Origin: Rheum nobile
Lineage: Eukaryota; Streptophyta; Magnoliopsida; Caryophyllales; Polygonaceae
Direction: 5' to 3'
Assembly: GCA_027886185.1 (NCBI GenBank)
Contig: WOAB01000606.1
Coordinates: 3,968,001-4,032,000, forward strand
DNA: 64,000 bases
The notes beneath the pieces were generated by a model. That model saw nothing but the letters and a program-made list of their open reading frames with translations. It was not told the origin of the DNA and made no database searches. Of the stretch, positions 43,916-55,924 are shown piece after piece; the first letter of the stretch is position 1; every line of letters starts with the position of its first letter. A program made the position numbers and the translations under genes.

Positions 43916-45660
43916 GGGCATCGAATGCCAGAGGATCGGGGCTAGGGGTCGTGCTAAAATCGCCACAAGGAGACAAGATAGCTCAAGCTGTCAGATGTGA
44001 GTGGGATGCGACTAACAACGAAGTTGAATACGAAGCGCTCATATTCGGACTCATCCTGGCTCGCGACCTAGGGGTCCGAGAGATCGAAGTCGTTTGCGAC
44101 TCTCTGCCAGTCGTAAACCAGATACAAGGGGCGTATAATGCCAAGGACGCCAGAATGATAGCCTACCTGGAGGTAGCCAAGAAACTGATCAGACAATTCC
44201 AAACATTCAACATCAGACAAGTGCCCAGAGATCTTAACTCCCAAGCTGACGCACTCGCTAATCTAGGATCTGTCCTAGACCCGAAAGAATTTCCACACAT
44301 ACCATTGGCCCACATCATGACGCCAGCCGTCCCAAGGACATCCGTCGAGTCAACAGCATCGCTTGAAGAACTCGTCGCCATGGAAATAGGCGACCGACCA
44401 GAAGAAGACATCATCGACACCAATGATGACTGGATACTACCTTACATTAGATGGTTTAAAGACGGCATTCTACCCGACGACAAGACAGAAGCAAAAAGGC
44501 TCAAGGTACAAGCACTCTCTTACGATATCATAGATAACATCTTGTACAAAAGGTCTGTTACAGGACTACTCCTACGATGCCTCAAGACTCCAGAAGTCGG
44601 ATGTATCTTGCAATCGTTGCACGAAGAGGAGTGTGGCAACCACACCGGCGGACGAAGCCTCTCGGGTAAAGCCCTACAAAATGGGTACTATTGGCCAACG
44701 ATGAACAAAGACGCCATGGAATACACCAAGAGATGCGACGCCTGTCAGCGGCACACATCCGTCCATCATCAGCCTTCGGAGCTCCTCCATCCGACCCTAG
44801 CTCCATGGCCCTTTATGAGATGGGGAATGGACATCATCGGAAAGCTCCCCCCCGCGTCGGGTCAAAGAGTCTTCTTCCTTGCCATGACGGACTACTTCTC
44901 TAAATGGATCGAAGCCTACAGAGAGGTAAAAGATCAACACGTCATTTCATTCATAAAACACAATATCTTGTGCAGATTTGGCGTCCCGTCAGAAATCGTG
45001 TGCGACAACGGCTCCCAATTCATCAGTCATAAGACTCGAACCTTTTGAGATCAATGGAACATCAAGTTGGTCACATCCACACCTCGGTATCCGCAATCCA
45101 ACGGACAAGCCGAATCCAGCAACAAGATCATCATCAACAACCTCAAGAAACGCCTCACAGGGGCTAAAGACAAATGGGCAGACAAACTCCCACTTATTCT
45201 CTGGTCCGACAGGACTACTCCAAAGAATGCGACCGGGCAATCGCCTTTCTCTCTCGTCTACGGGAGCGAGGCGGTCATCCCGGCTGAGTTATTGGTTCTG
45301 ACCGCTCGTTGTAACCTTCAGACAAATGAATAGAACGACATCGAACTAACACACAATCTGGACACAGCGGACGAGATCAGGGAGAAAGCCCGAATCAGGA
45401 TGGTCAGGTTCCAACAACAGGTCGCAAGGAGCTACAACAAGAACGTTCGAATCAAGGCATTCAAGGTCGGAGACTAGGTCCTAAGGAAAACTTTCCAGAA
45501 CACCAAGAACCCATTCGACGGAAAGCTAGCACCGCAATGGGAAGGACCCTACTTGATCACCGAAGTAGTCGGACAGGGAGCATATCAGTTAAAGGATAAA
45601 GACGGACAACCGATCCCGAGGATTTGGAACGCAGCACATCTAAAACTCTACCATTTCTGA
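43916..45660 (+). pseudogene. Tat-D archaeal-type RNase H and integrase
   Basis: It continues from 37684 after the target repeat. RNase H motifs NNEVEYEA, CDSLPVV and QADALA and integrase motifs CDACQRH, GMDIIGKLP, VCDNGSQF and NGQAESSNK are present. Stops occur at 45046-45048 (TGA), 45331-45333 (TAG) and 45475-45477 (TAG for Trp). The last is shared with Tat-E at 16290-16292 but absent in Tat-A. Confidence 0.91.
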
Positions 45661-45689
45661 ACCAATGAGGTAAAACATCACACAAATCT

Positions 45690-45850
45690 TATACCTCGCA
45701 TATACATTGCTATCTGTCGTATACAAATCGCATGCCATCGCATATACATTGCTATATGTCGCATACAAATCGCACGCTATCGCATATACATTGCTACCTG
45801 TCGCATACATACCGCATGCTATCGCATGTATATCGCTATCTTCTTTTACA
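45690..45850 (+). repeat. Tandem repeat in Tat-D 3' zone
   Basis: The same CGCATACAAATCGCA type of array as in Tat-E. The following sequence to 46318 is non-coding. Confidence 0.8.
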
Positions 45851-46318
45851 TGTCATCATCTGACACTAAGCGAGGACTTCCTCCTTACAAAAACACAAAT
45901 GCAGAACAGCATTTACATTGGATCCTGTCATCCGCAAAAAAACGCTTACATTACATTACACGATCGATCAGAACACGGGGAGATGACAACACAAGCACGT
46001 CGGCACACCGCCCGCCTTACACAAAACATAAGGTACAACACCTTATTACATTTACGCAATAAAACATATTGCTTACCTCCCCGGCATAATGTCATGACTA
46101 ACACATACACAAACACATCGTAGGCCTACTCTACATACATACACACGGTGAAACCCCACTCGACGGAGCATACGGGTGAAACCGACATACACAAAATACA
46201 AAACATCGTCGACAACTTGCTTGAAGGTCCGACGAACATGTACGAAACAAACAAGCATACGATTCTATATGTAAAAATACAATTGCATCGAAATAAAAGC
46301 ATTTTTATACAAATACAC

Positions 46319-46428
46319 GACCCGCGATGGTGGACAGGTCTCCAAAACACATTGTCAACCTACACATCTGTAGGACTTTAACGACAGTCATTCAGAAATA
46401 TCCTGTGACCCGCGATGGTAGACGGGTC
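46319..46428 (-). other. Paired conserved hairpin motif, Tat-D
   Basis: Copies at 46319-46340 and 46407-46428 begin 72 nt beyond the antisense gene stop. The spacing is 88 nt, as in Tat-E. Confidence 0.55.
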
Positions 46429-46499
46429 GCCAAAACACATAATATTCAAACCCATACACAGGTGGGGCAAACAAAGTCGTACTATGCAAAGAAAACAAA

Positions 46500-47252
46500 T
46501 CAAGCGTCGGGGGCAATGGCATTACCTTCCGCAGGGGCTGGCTCCAGAGAAGCTATCTCATCAGTCGGCTCGACATCGCCGGGATGGGCCTCGTCCTCAT
46601 CGGCGCCTTCATCCACGGCCTCTTCTCCGACGCCGACCAAGAAAAACAGCTCCTGACCAGGATCGCCCTTTGGGAACATGGACTCCAGAGTCTCCTTCTC
46701 CGCTTTCAGGTCCCAGAGCTCATGCTTGCCCTCATTGAACTCTTCGATCATCTCGATGCGCGACTTCACAGCATAAAAGGCCCCAACATCGCCAGCAATC
46801 TGTCCATCGGCAATCCGAGCCCGCTTCACCTCCTCCTCAACGCTCGATCGGCACTCTTCAAACCCCCTCCGACTTGCGACCAACTCTTCTTGACAACTCT
46901 TCAGCTCCCTGGTGAGGCGACGCTCAATCTCACGGCAGCGACTTTCCGCTCCCTCCAGCTTGGTCCTCAAAGACGCAAGGTCGGACTCTGACCTAGCAGC
47001 CCTGTCCTCGGCCTTGACAAGCATCGCCTGAACACCGGAGTAAGCTCCCAGGAAATACTGGAAGGCCTGACAGAAAGACACACGATAACACAAAAACACA
47101 ATCAAGAAACGCGGTCGAGCAAAAAGAAACATAAAAACAAGAACAAAGGGCAACTCACCCTCCACGCGGAGCATCCCGCTTCACTAATGCAGTCTAGAGG
47201 GGAGACATCCTTAACTTCCGACTTCAAAGTCGGGTCCTGAGCGTGAAAAAGG
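46500..47252 (-). pseudogene. Tat-D antisense gene, exon 4 and end of exon 3
   Basis: Exon 4 (47066-46500, 567 nt) is open, with the coiled coil and GDPGQELF motif, and its acceptor CAG|GCC is intact. Exon 3 is cut at 47252 by Tek-H. The rest is at 58361-59536. Confidence 0.8.
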
Positions 47253-49637
47253 TGTAACACCCCCAAAACTTAACCCTTTTGGAAAGGTATTACCGCCAGT
47301 GACCCCAGTGTTCCTTAACGAGATCACCCAAGGCTTTACCAAATAAATAAAATTTATGAAATGCAATTGATACACAAAGATTAAGCATTAAATTCCAAAC
47401 ATAACATTGTCGAGGAAATAAGAGTTACAGGATTACAACCCAATCCCGAATAGGTCAAAACATAGTTTAAACCCAACACAGCGGAATACTAAGAAAGTAA
47501 GTTACAATCGGAGTTATTGTCCAAAGGATCATAACCTGATTAAAGAAATAATTAAAATATTCAAAAACCACCGCCGACTTCATAGTCCTTCTAATCTTCT
47601 GAGCTACTTCTTAACTGATGTGCCGAATCAAACGGATGACACCAGCCAACCATACAAGGGAAAAATATTGGTTGGTTAGTCTAAATGAATAGACTAGCAA
47701 GGGAACAAAGCATAATGGTTCGAAGCAGTTGTATTAGGTTAGACTCTTCGTCCCTCGAATAATAATCGAGTACGCTTGTCAACCACCATACTCCTACTGG
47801 AATACACAAGAGGTATGCACAAGAGAAGATTTTGGAAGACTTAATCTTCACAGAAATCGACCCGAAAGAAGACTCCAAAGGAAATGAGTCTTTAAGGAAA
47901 TATGACAAATCTGGAATGTTTACAAAATCAAACAACCAAGATTTAAAACTGACTGAGATGCTTCGGTTCACGACCAACCTCATCGCCTACAGCGAATCCA
48001 GATTGGAAAGAGAACGTACTATATTCAAGTCAAGATGAGTTTTCCTAGCTGCACTGAACTTAGTTACACTACTCGCCCAAGGTGTATTAATTATGTGCGT
48101 CAAGGTAGCACTTATCTGATTTATGTTTCAAAAACACAGATCACTTTATAGACTTTTACATGTGTACCCCACCAGTGGGACGACACATCTTAGTATACGT
48201 TTCGTCGAGAGTGACGTATACCGAAAGGTTTGTGACACCAGCTAAGTGTCACACATGTGTAAGAGACCGATCATGATCTTAGAATAGTACCAGATGGGGA
48301 CGAGCCATCCCGATACCAGATTATAAAGAAACGACTGGACAGAGTCCGAGTAACGTTCCTATCTAACAGTGCTAACTAAACAGTTACAGCACCACAACAT
48401 TTATAGGATAAATCCACATAAAGGCCCGAAAGGCGATCACAGATAATAGCGTTGTTCTAGCAGATATACAACCTATTATATGATTTTCAAAACAGTTTAT
48501 CAAAACCGTTTCCAGACAAATAGAATATTCATTCCAAATTAATTACTCAGATAAACTACTGATAATTAATGTAAATATGGAATGAAAGAGCAAGAGCGAA
48601 CCGCCACTTGCCTTACTCCGCAGAATAGTCTAAAGACGACACTGGATTCCGGGCTCGACACGGTACAGCTCTGACAGCACAACGACCTTCGAGTCGACCC
48701 ATAAAAGGAACCCTAAGTTAGATCCGACATAAACAGTACGAATCTAAACACGGCGAAAGAACACGAAAGGAAAGACGCCACGACGACAACCGACCAAGCC
48801 AAAGCCACGAAGGCGTTCTGGGCACTGGCGGCGGTCGCCGTTCTTGGCGGTGGTCGCCGTATTCATCACGGCGGTCGCCGTGAAGAACACGGCCGACTGA
48901 AACGATAGAAAACTCACCCAAAAACACGAGCGGTTTGGCCTCCTTCGACTTGCTTTGGCTTCTAACCTCCAAGGCTAACCAAAAGCTTCACAAAGGCACT
49001 CTGGAAACACACCAAAACAACACCGGTGAGACCTCCGGCGAGCACAAGAAAACCGGCGAAAACAAAACTCCGGCGAGAGGCGAATTTGGCAGAGGTTTGG
49101 TGCTGGGATGGCTCAAAACCTCACCCCCAACACTTCCTTTTATAGCCAAAGTGTCTGAAGCGATCAACCAAACCCTGAGACGCGGCCGAAAGCAAGATCG
49201 GCGCCCTTGATTTCCGCCGGCGACCAACGTGCAATGCCCACTGGACAATCACGGCGGTCGCCGTTTTTGCCTGCGGCGGGCACGCGGCGGTCGCCGTAAA
49301 TGCGGCGGTCGCCGTTGCCAGTTCTGTCACGGCCAGCTAGAAGCTGACAAGCTGACTCCTCGGGCCCAACCACGGCGGTCGCCGTTTTCCCCTTTTCCCG
49401 CCCATTCGGCTTTGAACGAGCATGACGATAAACCGGGATAAAAATTATCGTACGCGAATGACAATTTAAAATTCAAGGCACCTTGTCTGTTTATTATTTC
49501 ACTGAGAAAAATATTACAGATATAGAGCACATTACAGAATGTCTCAAGCTACCTGAATTAAATCCGACGTACACAACGGGTACTCGGGAAAATTCCATAA
49601 TTCCCAAAATAACCTTACAAAAATACGGGGTATCACA
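47253..49637 (-). repeat. 3' LTR of Tek-H
   Basis: On the plus strand it starts TGTAACACCCCC and ends GGGTATCACA. It has seven copies of (A)CGGCGGTCGCCGT or close variants (48828-48900 and 49250-49390). The polypurine tract AAGGGGGAGGAGA is adjacent (49638-49650, minus strand). Confidence 0.93.
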
Positions 49638-49673
49638 TCTCCTCCCCCTTACAAGAAGTTTCGACCCCGAAAC

Positions 49674-49946
49674 TTAGGTCGAGAATAACTCGGGAAAACG
49701 CCTGAGCATATCTGACTCGGTTTCCCACGTCTCCCAAGTAACTTCTTCGGTCCCTGACTTGGACCACAGCACTCGTACCAAAGGTACGATCTTGTTGCGC
49801 AAATGCTTCTCCCGACGCTCCAAAATGCGCACGGGCAACTCTTCGTAAGTATCATTAGCTTGAATCTCGATGTCCTCATAACTAAGCACATGAGACTCAT
49901 CTGGCACATACTTTCTGAGTAAAGACACGTGGAACACGTTATGCAC
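49674..49946 (-). pseudogene. Tek-H integrase C-terminus with chromodomain
   Basis: The frame begins at VFHVSLLRKYVPDESHVL and ends EEVTWETWETESDMLRRFPE, which is the chromodomain found at the end of integrase in chromoviruses, where it directs integration to marked chromatin. It is out of frame with the upstream integrase because a short segment after GSLAYR is missing. Confidence 0.85.
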
Positions 49947-52741
49947 CGGTACGCTAGAGATCCCACTCTATCCAAAATCTCGAAAGGTCCCACGTAGCGA
50001 GGGTTAAGCTTCCCACGCTTACCAAATATGAAAAATCCTTTGGAAGGCGACACCTTGACAAAAACCTTGTCACCGACCTCGAACTCGACAGTCCTGCGCT
50101 TCCGATCTGCGTAGGACTTTTGTCGACTCTGAGCGGTCAACATCCTTTGTCTGATCAAAGCAATGTCTGAAGCCGTCCTTTCGACCAACTCTAGTCCAAG
50201 CAGAATTTTGTCGGCATTATCGTCCCAACAAATCGGAGATCTGCATCTGCGACCATACAAAGCTTCAAACGGAGCCATCTTGATTGTAGCATGCCAGCTA
50301 TTGTTGTATGTGAACTCAATCAGACTTAAGTTGTCCTCCCAGCTAGTCGGACGATCGAGCACACAAGCTCTAAGCATATCCTCCAGAGTCTGGATGGTCG
50401 TTTCGGACTGGCCATCTGTCTGAGGATGAAACGCTGTACTGAACCTTAACTCGGTTCCCATAGCCTTATGAAGTTCCTTCCAGAATCTTGACATGAAACG
50501 GCCATCTCGGTCCGATACAATGGTCTTAGGGATGCCATATAAGCGGACAATCTCCTTCTGGTAAACTTCGGCTAACTTCTGGGTTTCCCATGTGGTCTTG
50601 ATGGCTATGAAATGAGCACTCTTCGTAAGCCTATCCACAATTACCCAAATAGCATCTCTCTGACTTCGAGTCTTGGGTAGCCCAGTGACGAAGTCCATGG
50701 AAATGTCCTCCCATTTCCATTCTGGCACGGGGAGAGGTAGCATCTCACCACCTGGTCTGCGGTGTTCGATCTTGACTTTTTGGCAAGTTAAGCACTTTGC
50801 CACAAAGTCTGCTACGTCCCACTTCATGTTTGGCCACCAAAACTTCTTCCTGAGATCCTTGTACATCTTGCTAGAGCCAGGATGCACAGAATAAGCAGAT
50901 GAATGAGCTTCTCTCATCACCAACTGACAAAGACCTTCTGTGTCAGGCACACAGATCCGATCCTGAAACCAAAGTGATCCATCATCCTGAACCACAAAAC
51001 TGGGAGCTTTCCCATCCATCACTTCACTGCTTAACTTTACCAAGATGATGTCATCGACTTGCTTTTCTTTGATTTGATCCAGCAGTGTAGCCTGAATCTC
51101 CATCATACTCAGGTACCCTCTACGCTGGTCATACAAGACTTCAATGTCGTATGACTCCTGGTTTAGCTTGGTCTGAGCAGTAAGCAACGCAACCACAGTC
51201 TTGTGCGTTGTCTTCCGGCTTAGCGCATCAGCTACTACATTAGCCTTGCCCGGATGATACAACAACTCCATGTCGTAGTCCTTGAGCAACTCTAGCCAGC
51301 GGCGTTGTCTCATATTTAACTCCTTCTGAGTAAATATATACTTGAGACTTTTGTGGTCAGTGAAGACTTGGCATCTTATACCATAGAGGTAATGCCGCCA
51401 AATCTTCAGCGCAAAGACGACCGCTGCTAACTCAAGATCATGGGTCGGATAGTTTTCTTCGTAAGTCTTGAGTTGTCTAGATGCGTAAGCAATGACTCTG
51501 CCCCTTTGCATCAAAACACAACCAAGACCAAACTTAGAAGCATCACTATAGACCACATAATCGTCATTCCCCTCTGGGAGTGCTAACACGGGTGCCGAGG
51601 TCAACCGTCGCTTCAACTCCTGGAAACTGACCTCGCACTTGTCATTCCAGACAAACTTCTTGTGGACTTTGCGGAGTAGATTGGTCATCGGTAGAGCGAT
51701 CTTTGAAAATCCTTCTACAAACCTTCTATAATACCCGGCAAGTCCAAGAAAACTGCGCACCTCCTTCACGTTCTGGGGCTGTGTCCACTTAGCCACCACT
51801 TCAATCTTTTGGGGATCAACCATAACCCCATTTTTATTGATCACGTGGCCTAAGAAAGCCACTTCCTTCATCCAGAATTCGCATTTAGACAATTTAGCAT
51901 AAAGCTGATGTTGTCTAAGGATCGACAAGGAAATCCGTAGATGTTCCTCGTGGACTTCTTCATTCGGAGAGTAGATCAAAATGTCGTCGATGAAGACCAC
52001 CACGAACTTATCCAAGTACTGGTGAAAACATCGGTTCATCAAATCCATAAAGACAGCTGGAGCATTTGTAAGCCCAAAAGGCATTACTACGAACTCGTAA
52101 TGACCATATCTGGTCCTAAACGCAGTTCTAGGAATGTCCTGCTCACGAATCCTGAGTTGATGATATCCAAATCTTAAGTCGATCTTGGAGAACATCTTTG
52201 CTCCCTGCAATTGGTCCAACAAGTCATCAATCCTAGGCAAAGGATACTTGTTCTTGATCGTCACCTTGTTCAACTCTCGATAGTCGATACAAAGTCGGAA
52301 CGATCCGTCCTTCTTTTTGACGAATAAAACCGGAGCACCCCACGGCGATGCACTCGGCCTGACATAACCTTTGTCAAGAAGATCTTCAAGTTGATTCTTC
52401 AATTCTTGCATCTCAGCTGGAGCCATCCGATACGGGGATTTGGAAATCGGCGCCGTACCAGGCTCGAGATCAATTGAAAACTCTACGTCACGATTTGGGG
52501 GTAATCCTGGAATTTCTTCCGGAAAGACATCCGAAAATTCCCTAACTACAGGAATATCAAGAACCTCAGGTCCATCCTTCTCAGGCGAATCCAAGTAGCA
52601 AAGGTACCCGACACATCCTTGTCGTAGTAGCTTAAACGCAGCCATCGCATTGATCAGCTTGTCGTTATCAGCGTCATTTCGACCTTTGAACTTGCACACG
52701 AATTGGCCCCCGGATGACACCGTCACCGTTCTTCAACTGAA
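49947..52741 (-). pseudogene. Tek-H pol: RT, RNase H, integrase
   Basis: One long frame encodes RT (KSPYRMAPAEM, WGAPVLFVKKKDGSFRLCID, catalytic FIDD in VVVFIDDILIYS), RNase H (VVYSDASKFGLGCVL, retaining the first Asp) and integrase (CLTCQKVK, SMDFVTGLP, VSDRDGRF, HPQTDGQSE). It runs to YVGPFEILDRVGSLAYR and is then shifted. The N-terminal connection to protease is broken by the tandem duplication 52514-52971. Confidence 0.9.
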
Positions 52742-52971
52742 GTTCTTCCGGAAAGACATCCGAAAATTCCCTAACTACAGGAATATCAAGAACCTCAGGT
52801 CCATCCTTCTCAGGCGAATCCAAGTAGCAAAGGTACCCGATACATCCTTGTCGTAGTAGCTTAAACGCAGCCATCGCATTGATCAGCTTGCCGTTATCAG
52901 CGTCATTTCGACCTTTGAACTTGCACACGAATTGGCCCCCGGATGACACCGTCACCGTTCTTCAACTGAAG
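52514..52971 (-). repeat. 229-bp tandem duplication in Tek-H
   Basis: Copies 52514-52742 and 52743-52971 both run from TTCTTCCGGAAAGACATC to CACCGTTCTTCAACTGAAG and are nearly identical. 229 is not a multiple of three, so pol is shifted. Confidence 0.92.
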
Positions 52972-54596
52972 TCGATCACCGCCTTGTGACACGTCAGCCA
53001 ATCCATACCGAGAATAATGTCGTATGGAGCCATGGCTATGCAGATTAAATCTGCCTCGAATTCCTTACCCTGAATGGTAATCGGAAAGTCGGACAAATGC
53101 TTGGTTCCCACCAAACGTTCTCCATTAGGAAGATTAACGACGAAAGGGTCGCACGAATCATTGCACACTAAGTCTAACTTGCTAACACAACTATCCGAAA
53201 TAAAGGAATGCGTAGCACCAGAATCAAACAGAATGCACACTGAAGTAGAGTGAAGGTATAGAGTACCTTGAGCAATCGGAGCGTTGGGTCCATCTGCCTC
53301 ACACATCTCGTACAAGCGTTGGCCCTGACTTCCAGAAGCAGCTGGGGCCTTTCCCCGGTTCTGAGCAGTCGTCTGCACTGAAGGGCTAGGAGTCTCGGCA
53401 GGCTTAAACCTAGGTCGGTTGCTCTGATGAACTGACCCTTGCTGCGACTCTACTCCCTTCTGCTTTCCCTGCTTGCAGAACTTTTGCAGATGACCATCAC
53501 GTCCACACCCAAAGCATGGCCTCCTCTCCTTCCGACACTCAGTGCTCTTGTGCCCAGCAGTACCGCAGTTATAACATTGAACGGAACTCCTGGTATGCCC
53601 TGACTGCTGAGTCGATCCTCCTTGCGTCATCTCCATCTTAGCTCGGCTGGACTTGGCGAAGTTAGACGGTGGCACAGGGCGCTTAAAACCACCTCCCTGG
53701 TTATGATGCTGCATCGAATTTTGTCGGTTGCGCCTCTTGGTCGACTCCTCGAGAGTCACCTCCAGCTTATAGGCACAATCCACATACTGCTCCAAGGTAG
53801 AGCATGTGTGGTGCACCATTAATGGCTTGATATCCGGGTTCATCCACTCGTGGAAGTACCAGATCTTTTGAGCCTCGCTGGTGATCTCGGAAGTGGCGTA
53901 CTGTAGAAGATGGTTGAACTTAGATGCCAACTCGGTCACTCTCAGACCATCAGTCTGAGGGTACAAGAACTCTTTATGCTTTTCCTCTCTCATAGCACGA
54001 GAGAAAAAGCGATCAACCATCTTGGTCTTGAACATCGACCAAGTCAACACTGGGCTCTCAGCCAAACCAGTGCTCTCCCATCACTCGCTAGCCTCCTCCT
54101 TCAGCTGAAGAGACGCGATATGGACCTTCTCGGCCTCCGTACACTCCATGTTCCTGAACAGCCTCTCCATATGGGAGAACCAATGAGTCATTGCCACTGG
54201 CTCCCCTTTCCCGTTATAGCAGTCGGGTCTCATGGAAGTAATGGTCTTAAGAGCGCGACCATAGCTGTCCCTCGCCCTAACGGCAGTCTCCTGAGTCACA
54301 GGGTTTCTGGGTTCCACAACATCAGGAACCGCTGCATGAATAGGCACTTCTTATGCTTGAGGCGCACTTGGTCTCAAGACATCAGTAATAGCCTACATCA
54401 CGATCCCACGGATCGCCTCAACAGCTGCAGCGTCAAACAGCATCGGCGCCTGGGTCTGATCCTGACCTTCACGCCTCTGCTGGACGCGAAACTCAGACTC
54501 GTGTTCATCCTGAACACCTCTTTCTGCTGGTCTGGGGTTTTGGCTGGTCCCAGCACCGGCTCGAGTCGAATTTCTCGTGCTTCTTGGGTTCACCAT
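52962..54596 (-). pseudogene. Tek-H gag-protease
   Basis: The frame starts at MVNPRSTRNSTRAGAG and contains the gag core (PVLTWSMFKTKMVDRFF), two CX2CX4HX4C knuckles (CYNCGTAGHKSTEC and CFGCGRDGHLQKFC) and a protease with LFDSGATHSFIS and IILGMDWL. Stops lie near 54393, 54350 and 54081, the last replacing Trp. Gag forms the particle and binds RNA, and the protease matures it. Confidence 0.87.
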
Positions 54597-54885
54597 CTGT
54601 TTACCGATCCAATTCCAAGCATTCAATACATTAATATTATGCAACATACTTATGCAATATATCAATGTAAATAAATCACTCAGAATAGATCAACTTGGCA
54701 TTTTATAGATGAACCTTCGAATTCTTACACAAGTTACACATAAGTTTATCATTCGAGCGTTAGGACAACATTGCTCGAAGATATAAGTGTTTCTCAAAGT
54801 ACTTGCCGCAATACTGAAATTTTACACAAAGTACAACTTGGAATACTAAGAAACGAACTACTACGCTAGGCAACGCCACTCCTCC

Positions 54886-55713
54886 TCAAGACGTTCCAAA
54901 ACGTCTCCCATACGACTGGCTACCCGTGCATGGTCTCTTCGGGCTAGGCTCACCATCGAGCTCTGGCGATGGGTTTCGCACCCTGCTTGACCCTGAAGCA
55001 CATAGTCCTAGCTCAGCCATAGAAAAGTATGGGTCGTCCATGACTGGTCCTTCTATTCCAGCCCTCCTCTGAGTACTGGCGATCAGCTCCTCCCTCTGAC
55101 GCTGCTGTTCTGCGGAGATTTCCTCGCTCTGGCGGAGAATCTCCTGCAGCTCGGATTCCGACCTCCATCTCCTTGGAGTAGGGATAGGCTGAGATTCCCT
55201 GTCACTTCTCCCAATACCGTACTCGGTATACAGTGCCTCCCAATCAGCTTTTGACATGGGTGCGTACTCTGGCACTGGTGACAATCCTGTATCGGGCTCC
55301 TGAATCTGCCCTCCAAGGTCCAACTCTGGATCCTCTTCTGGATCATCCTCTATGGGATCATGTTCCTCAAGATCATCCTCGATGGGATCCTCTTACTCGG
55401 GATCATCCTCGCTGGGATCCTCATCCTCGGAATCATCCTCGATCATTTCCCCTTGTTCATACCTTGACAACTTGTCTTCCTGCTCCCATTCCTGTACTCC
55501 CTCCACCCTTGGTGGTGGCACAGGTGCAGGTCTAGGGACCATAGCATTCCTGGCTACAAGGACAACCGACTCGGGGAGAACGTGCTTGATGTCTTCGGGT
55601 GGGCTACTCGGGCCTCCAACCTCGAAACATCGCTGAGGTAACGGAAAGTCTAGCCTCGGCTGATCCGCCTTGGCGTCTTCCGACCCCCTACCAATAGAAA
55701 AGCAGACACCCAT
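54886..55713 (-). pseudogene. Tek-H extra 5' frame with acidic repeats
   Basis: The minus-strand frame of 275 codons lies between the primer site and gag, with one TAA (55395-55393) inside a run of EDDPEEDP-type acidic repeats. It begins MGVCFS, which fits the N-myristoylation pattern (Gly2, Ser6) with a neighbouring Cys. Its C-terminal part is Arg/Glu-rich (RQSEEISAEQQRQREELIAS). I do not recognise a family. It could be an accessory protein or a degenerate gag leader. Confidence 0.5.
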
Positions 55714-55902
55714 CCTATCGAACAATAAGAAAGGAATTAGTCTTTCTAGACATAGAAGCAAGCTTACTATATCAGACTATAAAGAAGACATGACTATGAA
55801 CGGTGTTTTTAAATTCTTTTCAGAATGAAAATTCAGAGCCCTTTTTAAAGCATTTTGAAAATGAATAACTGGTTTATAAAAATTCCAAACCCGTTTTAAA
55901 AA

Positions 55903-55920
55903 CTTTTGGCTCTGATACCA
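55903..55920 (-). other. Primer binding site of Tek-H (tRNA-iMet)
   Basis: TGGTATCAGAGCCAAAAG on the minus strand, four bases from the LTR. It contains the standard initiator-Met complement TGGTATCAGAGC. Confidence 0.88.
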
Positions 55921-55924
55921 CAAC

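Noticed and set aside
48718..49373. Frames rich in GDRRxxR repeats in the Tek-H LTRs
   Set aside because: The apparent repeats are translations of the GGCGGTCGCC palindromes and not protein-coding.
53910..54674. 254-codon plus-strand frame opposite Tek-H gag
   Set aside because: It is a shadow of gag; no domain or start context.
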